Assembly: GCA_018701215.1 (NCBI GenBank)
Contig: JABIWH010000028.1
Coordinates: 1-64,000 of the forward strand
Source of the DNA: Rhodospirillaceae bacterium
GTDB lineage: Bacteria; Pseudomonadota; Alphaproteobacteria; GCA-2731375
DNA: 64,000 nt
Direction: 5' to 3'
Positions 1-9,500 of the stretch are shown here, piece by piece. Numbering within the stretch: position 1 is the first letter of the stretch; every line of letters begins with the position of its first letter. The notes below the pieces were generated by a model. That model made no database searches. It saw only the letters and a list, made by a program, of their open reading frames with translations, and was not told the origin of the DNA. The translations under genes were made by a program, and so were the position numbers.

Positions 1-223
1 ACTGCGTCCCCGCAGCAGCTGTCAAAACCAGCCAAAGACCGGCTTATCAGAGAGCCCAAAATAAAGCCTTAAACGTAAGGCACCGGTCCAAAAACACCGC
101 CGCCCACGTCTCTCTTCCGAAAATCACAATGTCAAAGAACATCCGCACAGCAAACACCGATCAGGCTTACACCTGAGCAGTCTTTTACTTTGCGGGACAG
201 CGCAGCACAGTTTGTGCGGCGCG
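1..223 (-). promoter_or_regulatory. Probable rRNA operon leader with boxB/boxA-like antitermination signals
   Basis: This stretch lacks a convincing gene. On the minus strand, downstream of the strong promoter, there is a small hairpin TCAGG-loop-CCTGA (161-176). It is followed by TGTTCTTTGACA (130-141), which resembles the boxA that precedes 16S rRNA in alphaproteobacteria. The remaining 130 bases are non-coding and contain hairpin-forming sequence. The 16S gene would begin to the left of base 1. A 16S-23S spacer is the alternative reading, but a spacer would not be expected to carry a consensus promoter. The short reading frames here are shadows. Confidence 0.5.
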
Positions 224-259
224 GACGAGCTTTATATCGATAACCAATTTGGTAATCAA
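224..259 (-). promoter_or_regulatory. Strong sigma70-type promoter, probably rRNA operon
   Basis: Read on the minus strand, a -35 hexamer TTGATT (254-259) is separated by exactly 17 bases from a -10 hexamer TATAAA (231-236). It is followed by a GC-rich discriminator typical of stringently controlled stable-RNA promoters. The predicted start is near 224. The spacer contains an 11-base AT-rich palindrome (243-253). The antitermination-like elements downstream suggest an rRNA operon. The rRNA itself lies outside the window, so the assignment is an inference. The promoter diverges from the patatin gene. Confidence 0.6.
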
Positions 260-343
260 GTGGTGATAGCCTATTTTTATGATGTTTTTTGCAAATACCT
301 GTCGCTCTGACTTTGAGGCATGGCAGTTGAACAAGGTGAAAGC

Positions 344-1300
344 ATGACGAGACCCCGCATTGGTCTGGCATTGGGCAGCGGCGTCGGCCGGGGCTGGGCC
401 CATATTGGCGTGCTGAAAGGCCTGGCAAATGCCGGGATCGAGGTTGACGTGGTCGCCGGCACATCCATCGGCGCCCTGGTCGCGGGCGTTCATCTGGCGG
501 GCCATATGGACGCCCTGGAGACCTGGGCCCTGAGCCTGAACCGCATGCGGATCATGCGCTATATCGACCTCTCCATGCAAAGCGGCGGCATGATCGGCGG
601 CCGCCGCCTAAGCCGCCTGCTGACCGAGAACCTGGGCGATCTGTCCATTGAGCATCTGCCGAAGCCCTTTATTACCGTCGCCACGGAACTGGCCACCGGG
701 CACGAGATCTGGCTGCGCCAGGGGCCGTTGGTGCAGGCCTTGCGCGCCTCCTACGCCCTGCCCGGCATCTTCCCGCCGGTGGAGATCGAAGGCCACCCAC
801 TGGTCGATGGCGCCCTGGTCAATCCGGTGCCGGTTTCCGTCTGCCGTGCCATGGGCGCCCGTCTGGTCATCGCCGTCAATCTCAACGCCGATATGCTGGG
901 CAGCGAGTTGAAGCAGGCGCACAAAGGGAAAAACGGTGGGAAAAATAGCGGGAAAGACGGCGGCAACAGCGGCGGCAAAGGCGGTAGCGACGACAAGAGC
1001 TCTGGCGGCGGCATTGGCGGCGGCATTGGCATCGGCAGCGGTGTCCTTGACGGCCTGTTCCGCCGGGACGGTACGCCGAGCATGTTCAATGTCATGGCCG
1101 GTGCCCTGAATATCCTGCAGGACCGGCTGGGCCGCAGCCGCCTCGCCGGCGACCCGCCTGACGTGACCATTGCCCCCAGGGTGGGCCACATCGGTCTGTT
1201 GGATTTCGACTGCGCCGAGGAACTGATCGGCTGTGGCGAGGCCGCCGTGGAACGATCCATGCCCTTCCTGCAGGATGCCCTGACGATCCTGCGGGCTTGA
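344..1300 (+). CDS. Patatin-like phospholipase (RssA-type)
   Basis: A 318-residue serine lipid acyl hydrolase of the bacterial patatin family, probably cytosolic and membrane-associated. The glycine-rich oxyanion-hole segment is at residues 7-22. The nucleophile elbow GTSIG has Ser41, and the DGA motif provides the dyad Asp155. Residues about 193-233 form an unusual Gly/Lys/Ser-rich low-complexity insert between the catalytic half and a short C-terminal domain. I chose the ATG at 344 because AAGGTGA lies just upstream; an in-frame ATG at 320 lacks such a site. The gene diverges from the putative rRNA promoter. The physiological lipid substrate cannot be told from sequence. Confidence 0.9.
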   Translation: MTRPRIGLALGSGVGRGWAHIGVLKGLANAGIEVDVVAGTSIGALVAGVHLAGHMDALETWALSLNRMRIMRYIDLSMQSGGMIGGRRLSRLLTENLGDLSIEHLPKPFITVATELATGHEIWLRQGPLVQALRASYALPGIFPPVEIEGHPLVDGALVNPVPVSVCRAMGARLVIAVNLNADMLGSELKQAHKGKNGGKNSGKDGGNSGGKGGSDDKSSGGGIGGGIGIGSGVLDGLFRRDGTPSMFNVMAGALNILQDRLGRSRLAGDPPDVTIAPRVGHIGLLDFDCAEELIGCGEAAVERSMPFLQDALTILRA

Positions 1301-1352
1301 TACCACCCATACTTGTCATTCAGCGCGCGGGGACGCTATCGTGATCGGGTAA

Positions 1353-2975
1353 TTGAACACGGTCGAGAGATTTGGGCATTCAGTGAGCAGCACACGGAGC
1401 GGCGAAAAGCGTCAGCAAACACCTGCCGGCGCGGTGGCGGCGGGTGATCGGCACACGGCAGAGGCAGCAGCGGCGGTCCTGGCCGATGGCGGCAATGCCT
1501 TTGATGCCGTCCTCGCCGGATTGTTTGCCGCCTGTATCGCCGAGCCGGTGTTATGTTCCTTGGGCGGCGGCGGTTTTCTGCTGGCGCAACCGGCCGGGGG
1601 TGATGCGGTCCTGCATGACTTTTTCTGCCAAACGCCGGGGCGCTGCCTGCCGGTGGACGAGCTGGAATTTCTGCCCATACACGCGGATTTCGGCACGGCG
1701 CGCCAGGAGTTCCACATCGGCATGGGCGCGGTGGCGGTACCGGGCCTGGTGGCCGGCGCCTTCGCCATCCACGAGGAACTGTGCCGCCTGCCCATGGCCC
1801 GCTTGATGGCGCCGGCCATCGCCCTGGCGAGGCGCGGCGTGGCAATGGCGCCGCTGCAAAGCTTCATCCTGGACGCCGTGGCGCCGATCTTTCAATGGTC
1901 GGCGGAGAGCCGGGCCATTTTCAACAGCCGCCACGAGCCCGAGAAAACCCTGCGCCCTGGCGAAGTCCTGGCCCTACCGGCCCTCGCCGAACTATTCGAC
2001 GCCCTGGCCCGCGAGGGCGCCGGGTTGTTCTATCGCGGCGAGGTGGCCCAGGCCATCGCAAGGGCCAATCGGGAGGGCGGCGGCGCCGTCGGCCTGGATG
2101 ATCTGGCCGGTTATCAAGTTTTGCGCCGGGCGCCGTTAAGGCGCCGCTTTGGCGATGTGGAAATCCTGGGCAATCCCCCGCCATCCTCGGGCGGGCCGCT
2201 GCTGGCATTCAGCCTGGGCCTGTTGCAGGACCAGTCGATACATCCCGGTACGGAGCATTTGGCCCAGTTGGTACAGTTGGCCCAGGCCATGGCGCTGACC
2301 GATCAGGCGCGCCAGGCTTCGGGCCTGAACCAGGGCAGCGACGGGGCGCGGGTCGAGGCCTTGTTGTCGGAACCTTTCATGGCGGAATACCGCGCACAAA
2401 TACACGGCAAATTGGGCCGGGCCAGCAAGATTGGCGGCACCACGCATATTTCGGTGGTCGACCGTATGGGCAACGCCGCCGCCATGTCGGTTTCCAACGG
2501 CGAGGGCAGCGGCCATATCCTGCCCCACACAGGCTTGATGTTGAACAATATGCTGGGCGAGGAGGATTTGAACCCTTCCGGGTTTTTCCAATGGCGGCCC
2601 AACAGCCGCATAACATCAATGATGTCGCCAACCCTGGTGCGCTGGGACAATGGCGCCGTCCTGGCGCTGGGTAGTGGCGGCTCCAACCGGATCCGCAGCG
2701 CCATTTTGCAGGTGTTGGTGAACCATCTGTGCCTGGGATTGAGCCTGCAAGAGGCAATAGATGCGCCGCGTATTCATCTGCAACAGGATCTGTTGCAAAT
2801 CGAACATGGGCATGGCGACGCGACCGAGCGGCATTTGGCGGCGGCATTTGCCGCGCATCAGATCTGGCCGGACCGCAATTTCTTCTTTGGCGGCGTTCAC
2901 GGCGCCGCCTTTGACCCCAATGCCAGCACCTTCACCGCCGCCGGCGATCCCCGGCGCGGCGGCAGCGTTGCCTGA
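1353..2975 (+). CDS. ggt: Gamma-glutamyltransferase family protein
   Basis: A 540-residue N-terminal nucleophile hydrolase of the gamma-glutamyltranspeptidase family, which cleaves or transfers gamma-glutamyl groups from glutathione and related peptides. The autoprocessing site TTHISVVD is present with the presumed catalytic Thr363, followed by the small-subunit sequence NGEGSG and a late GSGGSNRI motif (the family's GGS substrate loop). The proposed start is TTG at 1353. No clear signal peptide is visible, although many homologues are periplasmic, so a cytosolic or non-classical form is possible. It ends 2 bases from the convergent anmK stop. Confidence 0.88.
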   Translation: MNTVERFGHSVSSTRSGEKRQQTPAGAVAAGDRHTAEAAAAVLADGGNAFDAVLAGLFAACIAEPVLCSLGGGGFLLAQPAGGDAVLHDFFCQTPGRCLPVDELEFLPIHADFGTARQEFHIGMGAVAVPGLVAGAFAIHEELCRLPMARLMAPAIALARRGVAMAPLQSFILDAVAPIFQWSAESRAIFNSRHEPEKTLRPGEVLALPALAELFDALAREGAGLFYRGEVAQAIARANREGGGAVGLDDLAGYQVLRRAPLRRRFGDVEILGNPPPSSGGPLLAFSLGLLQDQSIHPGTEHLAQLVQLAQAMALTDQARQASGLNQGSDGARVEALLSEPFMAEYRAQIHGKLGRASKIGGTTHISVVDRMGNAAAMSVSNGEGSGHILPHTGLMLNNMLGEEDLNPSGFFQWRPNSRITSMMSPTLVRWDNGAVLALGSGGSNRIRSAILQVLVNHLCLGLSLQEAIDAPRIHLQQDLLQIEHGHGDATERHLAAAFAAHQIWPDRNFFFGGVHGAAFDPNASTFTAAGDPRRGGSVA

Positions 2976-2977
2976 GG

Positions 2978-4060
2978 TCAGGATGCCCTGTTCATACGGC
3001 CACCACATAGGGGCTCGGGCACGCCCGTGGTGCCGGGCAGACTCAAGGGCAGATCATCGAGATGGCGGATGGCGAGATAGGCGAAGGCCTCGGCCTCGAG
3101 GAAATCGCCGCGCCAGCCCACCGTCTCCACCGGCGCGACAGGGACCGCCAATATTTCTGCCAATGCCGCCATCAAGGCCGGATTATGCCGGCCGCCGCCA
3201 CAGACCAGCCATTGCATCGGCGCTTCGGGCAAATGTGCCCGCGCCCTGGCAACCGCCTGGGCGGTAAAGGCGGTTAGGGTTGCCGCCCCATCCTCGGTGG
3301 ACCAATCCGGCGCGCTGGGGAGGGTGAAATCATCGCGGTCGAGGGATTTCGGCGGCGTTTGATCAAAATAGCTGTTCGCCAACAATAGGGACAGGGCCGT
3401 TTCGTCCACCTGGCCGGCCTGGGCCAGACGGCCGCCTTGGTCCATCTCGCCCTTGCCGCAGCGGCGCACCCAATCGTCGATCAGGGCGTTGCCAGGGCCA
3501 GTGTCGAAGGCCAGCATGTCGTCATTCCGGCCCATCCAGGTGACGTTGGCGACGCCGCCGATATTCAGCACCGCCAGGGGTTTGGGCAAGGCCGCCGCCA
3601 GAGCGGCGTGATACAGCGGCGCCAGGGGGGCGCCCTGCCCGCCCGCCGTGACATCCGCGGTGCGGAAATCATCCACCACATCGATGCCGGTCAGTGCCGC
3701 CAGCAAAGCCCCATCGCCGATCTGACAGGTTTGCCGTTGTTCCGGTCGGTGCGAAATCGTATGTCCATGAAAGCCAATAATATCTATTTTATCGTTAGTT
3801 ACATTGTTTTTTATAAGTAATTTATTAATAACGTCGGTATGAGCCCGGGTCAGCGCCTCCGCCACATTGGCGACCGTCGCCGCCTCACCCCGGCCACCGA
3901 GGACGGCGCGCAATGCCGCCTTCATTTCGCGATCATAAGGCATGGCCAGGGCCGCGCCCTGGCGCGCCACGCCCCGTCCATCGCTGGTCAGCAGGGCGGC
4001 ATCGATACCGTCCATGGAGGTCCCGCTCATCAGGCCGATGGCGGTGCGCAACCCGGTCAT
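2978..4060 (-). CDS. anmK: Anhydro-N-acetylmuramic acid kinase
   Basis: A 360-residue AnmK. In cell-wall recycling it hydrolyses and phosphorylates 1,6-anhydro-N-acetylmuramic acid to MurNAc-6-phosphate. The family N-terminus GLMSGTSMDGID, the IGFHGHTI segment, FDTGPGNALIDDW and the CGGGRHN motif are all present, at full family length. One odd point is an AT-rich patch of about 75 bases (3765-3842) encoding the stretch with KLLIKNNVTNDKI, unlike the GC-rich rest of the gene, although reading frame and domain are intact. It is divergent from tyrS, with about 117 bases between the two starts. Confidence 0.95.
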   Translation of the reverse strand: MTGLRTAIGLMSGTSMDGIDAALLTSDGRGVARQGAALAMPYDREMKAALRAVLGGRGEAATVANVAEALTRAHTDVINKLLIKNNVTNDKIDIIGFHGHTISHRPEQRQTCQIGDGALLAALTGIDVVDDFRTADVTAGGQGAPLAPLYHAALAAALPKPLAVLNIGGVANVTWMGRNDDMLAFDTGPGNALIDDWVRRCGKGEMDQGGRLAQAGQVDETALSLLLANSYFDQTPPKSLDRDDFTLPSAPDWSTEDGAATLTAFTAQAVARARAHLPEAPMQWLVCGGGRHNPALMAALAEILAVPVAPVETVGWRGDFLEAEAFAYLAIRHLDDLPLSLPGTTGVPEPLCGGRMNRAS

Positions 4061-4117
4061 GACACGGCCCGCCGGTGATGCATTGCCGCCCCGCCCCCGG
4101 CTGTGTTAAACACCGCC

Positions 4118-4153
4118 GTTTGGGCCGTTTGGGCCGATTGGGTCGCCTGGGCC
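4118..4153 (+). repeat. Four tandem 9-base units upstream of tyrS
   Basis: Units GTTTGGGCC, GTTTGGGCC, GATTGGGTC and GCCTGGGCC follow each other directly 25 bases before the tyrS start. The first two are identical and the later two degenerate. They lie in the anmK-tyrS divergent spacer; function unknown. Confidence 0.7.
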
Positions 4154-4177
4154 TTTCGTAAGCTGGAAATTAATATC

Positions 4178-5431
4178 ATGACCGCCTTCAAGTCCGAGTT
4201 TATCCGCACACTGGTCGAGCGTGGTTTCATGCACCAATGCACCGATCTCGATGCCCTGGACGAACTGGCCGCGCGCCAGCGGATTACCGCCTATATCGGT
4301 TATGATTGTACCGCACCCAGCCTGCATGTCGGAAGCCTGGTGCAGATCATGATGCAGCGCCATCTGCAAAAGACCGGGCATCAGCCCATCGTTCTGATGG
4401 GCGGCGGCACCACCAAGGTGGGCGATCCTTCGGGCAAGGATGCTTCGCGGCAATTGTTGAGCGACGCTGATATTGCCGCCAATATGGCCGGAATTCGCGA
4501 GGTTTTCAGCCGTTTCGTGGACTTTGGCGAGGGCGCGGGCGATGCGGTCATGGTCAACAACGACGATTGGCTGAACGAGCTCGCCTACATCCCGTTTCTG
4601 CGCGACATGGGCCGCCATTTCTCCATCAACAGGATGTTGAGTTTTGACTCGGTGAAGCTGCGCCTGGAGCGGGAGCAGCCGTTGAGTTTCTTGGAATTCA
4701 ACTACATGATTCTGCAGGCCTATGATTTTCTGGAACTGAACCGGCGCCATGAATGTGTCTTGCAGATGGGCGGCTCGGATCAATGGGGCAACATCGTCAA
4801 CGGCGTCGAACTGGGCCGCCGGGTTGATGGCGCGGCGCTGTATGGCTTCACCACGCCGCTGATCACCCTGGCCTCGGGCGCCAAGATGGGCAAGACGGCA
4901 CAGGGTGCGATCTGGCTCAACCCCGATATGTTGAGCCCCTATGATTACTGGCAGTTTTGGCGCAACACGGAAGATGCCGACGTGGGCCGCTTCCTGCGCC
5001 TGTTCACGGAATTGCCATTGGACGAAATCGCCAAGCTGGAAGCCTTGCAGGACGCCGAAATCAACGAAGCCAAGAAAATCCTGGCCGAACACGCCACCGC
5101 CATGTGCCATGGCGCGGACGCCGCCAGGGCGGCGGCGGAAACCGCGCGGCAAACCTTTGAAGAGGGCAGCGTGGCGACGGACCTGCCCACGGTGGACGTT
5201 CCGAAAGCGGAATTGCAGGACGGCGTGGTGGTCTTCGAAATGCTGCGCCGGGCGGGGCTGTGCCAATCCAACGGCGAGGCCCGGCGTCTGATCAAGGGCG
5301 GCGGCGCGCGGGTCAACGACAACCAGGTGGCCGACGAGATGGCGAAAATGTCCATGGCGGATATGACCGACGAAGGCGTGATTAAACTAAGCGCGGGCAA
5401 GAAGCGCCATGCCCTGGTCCGGCCGGCATAG
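4178..5431 (+). CDS. tyrS: Tyrosyl-tRNA synthetase
   Basis: A 417-residue class I aminoacyl-tRNA synthetase charging tRNA-Tyr. The HIGH-like motif HVGS is at residues 50-53, the VGDPSGKD loop at 81-88, the tyrosine-binding segment with QMGGSDQWGN at 196-205, and the KMSKS-equivalent KMGKT at 236-240. A C-terminal S4 RNA-binding domain covers about 345-417. I chose ATG 4178 because homology begins there; an in-frame GTG at 4103 would add 25 unlikely residues and read through the 9-base repeats. KMGKT in place of KMSKS is common in this family. Confidence 0.96.
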   Translation: MTAFKSEFIRTLVERGFMHQCTDLDALDELAARQRITAYIGYDCTAPSLHVGSLVQIMMQRHLQKTGHQPIVLMGGGTTKVGDPSGKDASRQLLSDADIAANMAGIREVFSRFVDFGEGAGDAVMVNNDDWLNELAYIPFLRDMGRHFSINRMLSFDSVKLRLEREQPLSFLEFNYMILQAYDFLELNRRHECVLQMGGSDQWGNIVNGVELGRRVDGAALYGFTTPLITLASGAKMGKTAQGAIWLNPDMLSPYDYWQFWRNTEDADVGRFLRLFTELPLDEIAKLEALQDAEINEAKKILAEHATAMCHGADAARAAAETARQTFEEGSVATDLPTVDVPKAELQDGVVVFEMLRRAGLCQSNGEARRLIKGGGARVNDNQVADEMAKMSMADMTDEGVIKLSAGKKRHALVRPA

Positions 5432-5442
5432 GCGCTGTTATC

Positions 5443-6501
5443 ATGTTGCCGCGAAGTATTTTTATTTCGCTGCTTTCCAGCTTGATCATTTTCTTAACCT
5501 GCGGGCAGGTCCAGGCCGAGGATAAGGCATCCCGTATCCTCGGGAAGAACGACGCCAATGGCGACGGACAGATCAGCCTGAAGGAATGGCCCAAGTCAAA
5601 GTCATCATTCCGCAAACTCGACGGCAACAATGACGGCGCCCTGAACCTCGGCGAACTGCGCGTTAGATTTGGCGCACCGGAAAAAGCAAAACCGGCCCCT
5701 GCCCCTCAATCCCGTGACAAAACCCCGCCGGCCCAGTCTGCCGCGACGGCGGCTAATCACGTGTCCAGGGAGACAATCAGCAAACAAACGCTCTGCGCCA
5801 TGACGCGAAGCAGAAAGTGCGAACTGAGCGTCGCGGTGGGCCGGGGCTTGTTCGAGACGGGTCTGGCGCCAAAATTTCCCGCAGGTCTGAATTGTCGCGG
5901 GATCGATGAAACGTGGGCCATGGACTATAGTTGGAAACGGAAACGGGCCGCTTTGCACGGCGGCATCGACATGCCAGCGCCCTTTGGCACCCCCATGCTG
6001 GCCGCGGCAAGCGGTACGGTGGTCGCCATATTCATCGGCGAGCGGAGCGCGCGCGGCACTCAAATCGTTCTGCGCCACGGCCCCAGGGACACTGGAATTC
6101 CGCTATGGATCTATTCCTTGTACGCCCACTGCGACAGCATGCCGGACCTTGAAATCGGACAGAGGGTAAAAGTGGGGCAGAACCTTGGTCCAACGGGCAA
6201 TACCGGCATCAACCCAAAACTGGGATACGATGCGGGCAGACGCCGCCCGGCAATACATTTCGCCGTCCTCTACGCCACCAGCCCTGATTATACCGTGCAT
6301 CGCGGCCACGTCATTCCAAAGGATGGCTATTGGATGGACCCGAACGCGCTCTATAAAGGGCGCCTACCGCTTGATAGCGCCGCCATGAAGGCACTGCCCA
6401 AGGCCGAAAAGGCAGTGCCGATACCGGTTGCCCTAGATGATGGAACGCTGCGGCCCGCCGATACGAAATTCGTCTGGCCCTATGCCTGTTGGCGCGATTG
6501 A
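5443..6501 (+). CDS. Secreted EF-hand plus M23-family peptidase-like protein
   Basis: A 352-residue exported protein. A signal peptide spans residues 1-25, ending VQA. Two canonical calcium-binding EF-hand loops follow at 37-48 and 60-71, then a Pro/Ala linker and an M23 (LytM) domain from about 150. Zinc-ligand motif HGGID (His172, Asp176) and YAH (His229) are present. The normally invariant HxH motif reads A-I-H (Ala270, His272), so the third zinc ligand remains but one catalytic histidine is missing. Activity as a peptidoglycan endopeptidase is therefore uncertain; a degenerate scaffold role is possible. It lies 12 bases after tyrS and converges with the YhdP-like gene. Confidence 0.85.
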   Translation: MLPRSIFISLLSSLIIFLTCGQVQAEDKASRILGKNDANGDGQISLKEWPKSKSSFRKLDGNNDGALNLGELRVRFGAPEKAKPAPAPQSRDKTPPAQSAATAANHVSRETISKQTLCAMTRSRKCELSVAVGRGLFETGLAPKFPAGLNCRGIDETWAMDYSWKRKRAALHGGIDMPAPFGTPMLAAASGTVVAIFIGERSARGTQIVLRHGPRDTGIPLWIYSLYAHCDSMPDLEIGQRVKVGQNLGPTGNTGINPKLGYDAGRRRPAIHFAVLYATSPDYTVHRGHVIPKDGYWMDPNALYKGRLPLDSAAMKALPKAEKAVPIPVALDDGTLRPADTKFVWPYACWRD

Positions 6502-6504
6502 CAG

Positions 6505-9500
6505 TCAGCGGTCCCGGTTTTCCAAGTCCATGGAACTGTCGTTGACGGCGGGTTCGTCCAACCCTTCAACGATGCGGCGCAGGAAGCCCGGCGCCAGCGC
6601 CGAGAGCAAATTCACCGACACCCTTGGTTTTTCCAAATCACCGCTGACTTTGTAGGTAAACGCGAAAACCCCTTCGCCCTTGCGGCCAATCAGCAGATCC
6701 CCAAGAATTGGAATTACCCCAAGCACAGAGTTGATCGTGTACGAGGGCACGATGGTGCCTTTGAATTTCAAACCCTTTTTCTCGATCCCATAGTCGCCGG
6801 TGGCGATCAAGGCCAGGGCCGGGCCTACGGCGCGGGCGCGTTCAATATGCAATTGCCCACCCTGCAAGGTGAACGGAACATCCAGACGGGTGAAGGCAAT
6901 GCCCTTGTCGTTCAACACATCGCCCAGCCCTTGCAACGAGCCCAGGGTCAGCAAATTGGCCAGCACCGGCGCCTTGACCACGCGGAAATTATCGGCCCGC
7001 AATTGCCCGGTAACCGGCCCCTCTTCCGCGTTAACTTTGGCGGGATCACTCTTGGGCATCAGGAAATCGAGATACATGCTGCCGCCGCGGGCATTGTCAT
7101 AAATGCCAAGCGCCCGCGCCATGCCGCCCGCATCGCCCGCGACAACGGTATAGCGGCGCCCGCCGGGCGCCGCCCGCACGGTGAAACCGACCGGCTGTCC
7201 ACCCGCCATCACCCCGCGCATATTGGCCGTCAGCCAGCGGCCCCCGGCCCGCTCGCCCCCGCCTTGCACGCGCTGGACCACGACATCATCCGTCAACAGA
7301 ACCTGGTCGATCTGTAAACCCAGCTGCAAAGGCGGCTCTTCGCTAGGTTTTTGGCCACCGGTCCGCCAATTTGGCACGAAAGAGCGCAAATCCAGGCTGG
7401 GGCCCTTGAGATGCAGGCGGTAACCGCCATTTGGCAAGGTCGCCATATCAACACTCAGCCGGGTTGCGCCAAGGGCAAGGTCCTCACTGTACAAAGATTG
7501 CAATCCAGCCCCGGCAGCCAATTTGGCACTGCCGCGGGCCGCCAGCCCGGCGCCCGATATCTCCCAAGCATCAATCACCGTTTCGCCGTTCGCTTCGACC
7601 TGAAAGGTCAACTTCATTTCCGCCGGCACGGCGTTGGGTTTATGCCAACCGATCTCGTTCAGATCCACGGCGGCGCGGGTCAAATCGAACCTGCCCGCCC
7701 CGCGACGGGCGCCATTGTCATAAACATCGACGGTAACCGCCATGTTCACGGCACCCTGCAGCCGGGCCATCGAAAGCAGTCCCAATTCTTTCCATTGCGT
7801 CTCGGCGACAAGACCTTGGAAGGTTAGATGATCGCTCGGCGCGCCCTGGCCGGGGTGAAAGCTGCGTTTCCACGACAATTGCAGCGGCACACCGTTGACC
7901 GCACAATTGCCCGACATTTTTAAGGCGTCCCGCTCCACGGCCAGGGTAAAAGTACCCGCCGCCAGGGCATAGCCACCGGGCATTTGACGCAAGGCCAAAT
8001 CGGCAATATTGGCGGCGGCGGAAAAGCCAACCTGATCCAACGTAACAGTATCGATCAAGGGGATGCGAAACCTGGCCCGCGTGGCGGATGAACCGGTGGC
8101 ATCCTCGGGCTTGATGGCCAAGGCCTGGGCAAACGCCAAGGGCTTGTTATCCAATATGCTCAACGCCTGCCGCACGCCGCCATGGGCAACGAATTCCACA
8201 TCCAGAACCGCCGGACTGGCGGAAAGCTCGGCCACGTGTAAGCGGCCTTCGCTAATCTCCAGACCGCCGGCAGTGGCCTGTTCCACGACAAGCCGGAACT
8301 CTCTGCCATCCACATGGCCGCTGCCCTTGGCATCCTGCAACGGCGGCAGCTCGCCAAAATAATCCGCTGCCGCGCCCTGGAACAGCCAGTCCAACTGCAC
8401 CATTCCGGCCCGTGGCTGGGCCAGATCCAAATCACCGGGCTGGATATCAACGCTGAACCTACCCCGCGGCACATGGCCTTCATGAACATGGGCCAGCACC
8501 CACTGGCGCGCATCCACACCGAGGGTTTCGGGCCAATAGAGGCGCAATTTCTCCATGCTGACGTTTTCGAATTGGCCCTTGCCTTGCAGCGACATGCCCC
8601 CTGCGCCAGCACGCCGCCATGCACCGTCGGCGCGAATCGCCAGGCCGTCGCCCAGATCAAGATGCAGACCGTTCAGCGTCAAATGCGTCAGATCGTCCGT
8701 TAGCTGGCCATTGGCCGCCATGGCCGCCAGCGGAAATGCCTTGGAATTAAGAGCAGGCAGCAAAACCTCCCCAGGCCCCGTCGTGACATCAAAGTTCAGG
8801 TTTTCGACGGTGCCGTCAGGCCGGAGTGACAGATCCAGGCTGCCCGCCGCCACCAACTTGACACCACGTAGCTGTCTCAGGCTCTCGCTGCCTATGGTCT
8901 CGGCCAGGGCCGCGACATCGACCTCGGCAAAATTCATCGCCGCGGCAATAGGCACGGTATCATCGCGGTACAGCGCCGAGATACCCAACGCCGCTTCCGA
9001 TTGACCAATGCGCAGCCGCGTCGATAGACGCATGGCGACGCCAATCGCATCCTGACGCAAACTCAAATCAGCCGAGGGAACAGCCAGGTCCAGGCCGCTG
9101 ATGGCATCATGCAGCGACAAATCGGCGCCGCGCACGCTCAATTCGCGAAGCGCGCCAAAGGCCGCCATGCCAACGTCCGCGCCGACGCCCTGGCTGGGCG
9201 CGCTAAGCTCGTTCGGGTCGAAACTGAAGCCCCGGCGCGTGCCCGCACCGCCGGGGCCTTCGTTATTGGTGATCTCGATAAGACCATCGCTATGACGCAA
9301 CAACCGCAAGCGCGGCTCTATCAATTGCAGACCAACGACGCGGATCTGGCCCGCCACCAGGGCTTGAGTATCGAAAGCGATTGACATGCGGGGCACTGAA
9401 ATCAAGTCCACGCCCTGCCGATCCACGAAGCGGGCGCCAACCACCTTGACATCCAACTTCTTCTGCCAGCCTTCCCAACTCAACACCGCGTCATTGAAGC

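Noticed and set aside
185..580. Minus-strand frames across the patatin start
   Set aside because: They cross the promoter and leader and the patatin coding strand; no family pattern.
4106..5266. 386-codon minus-strand frame opposite tyrS
   Set aside because: It is antisense to a clear tyrosyl-tRNA synthetase, has no family pattern and shows the Arg/His-rich composition of shadow frames.
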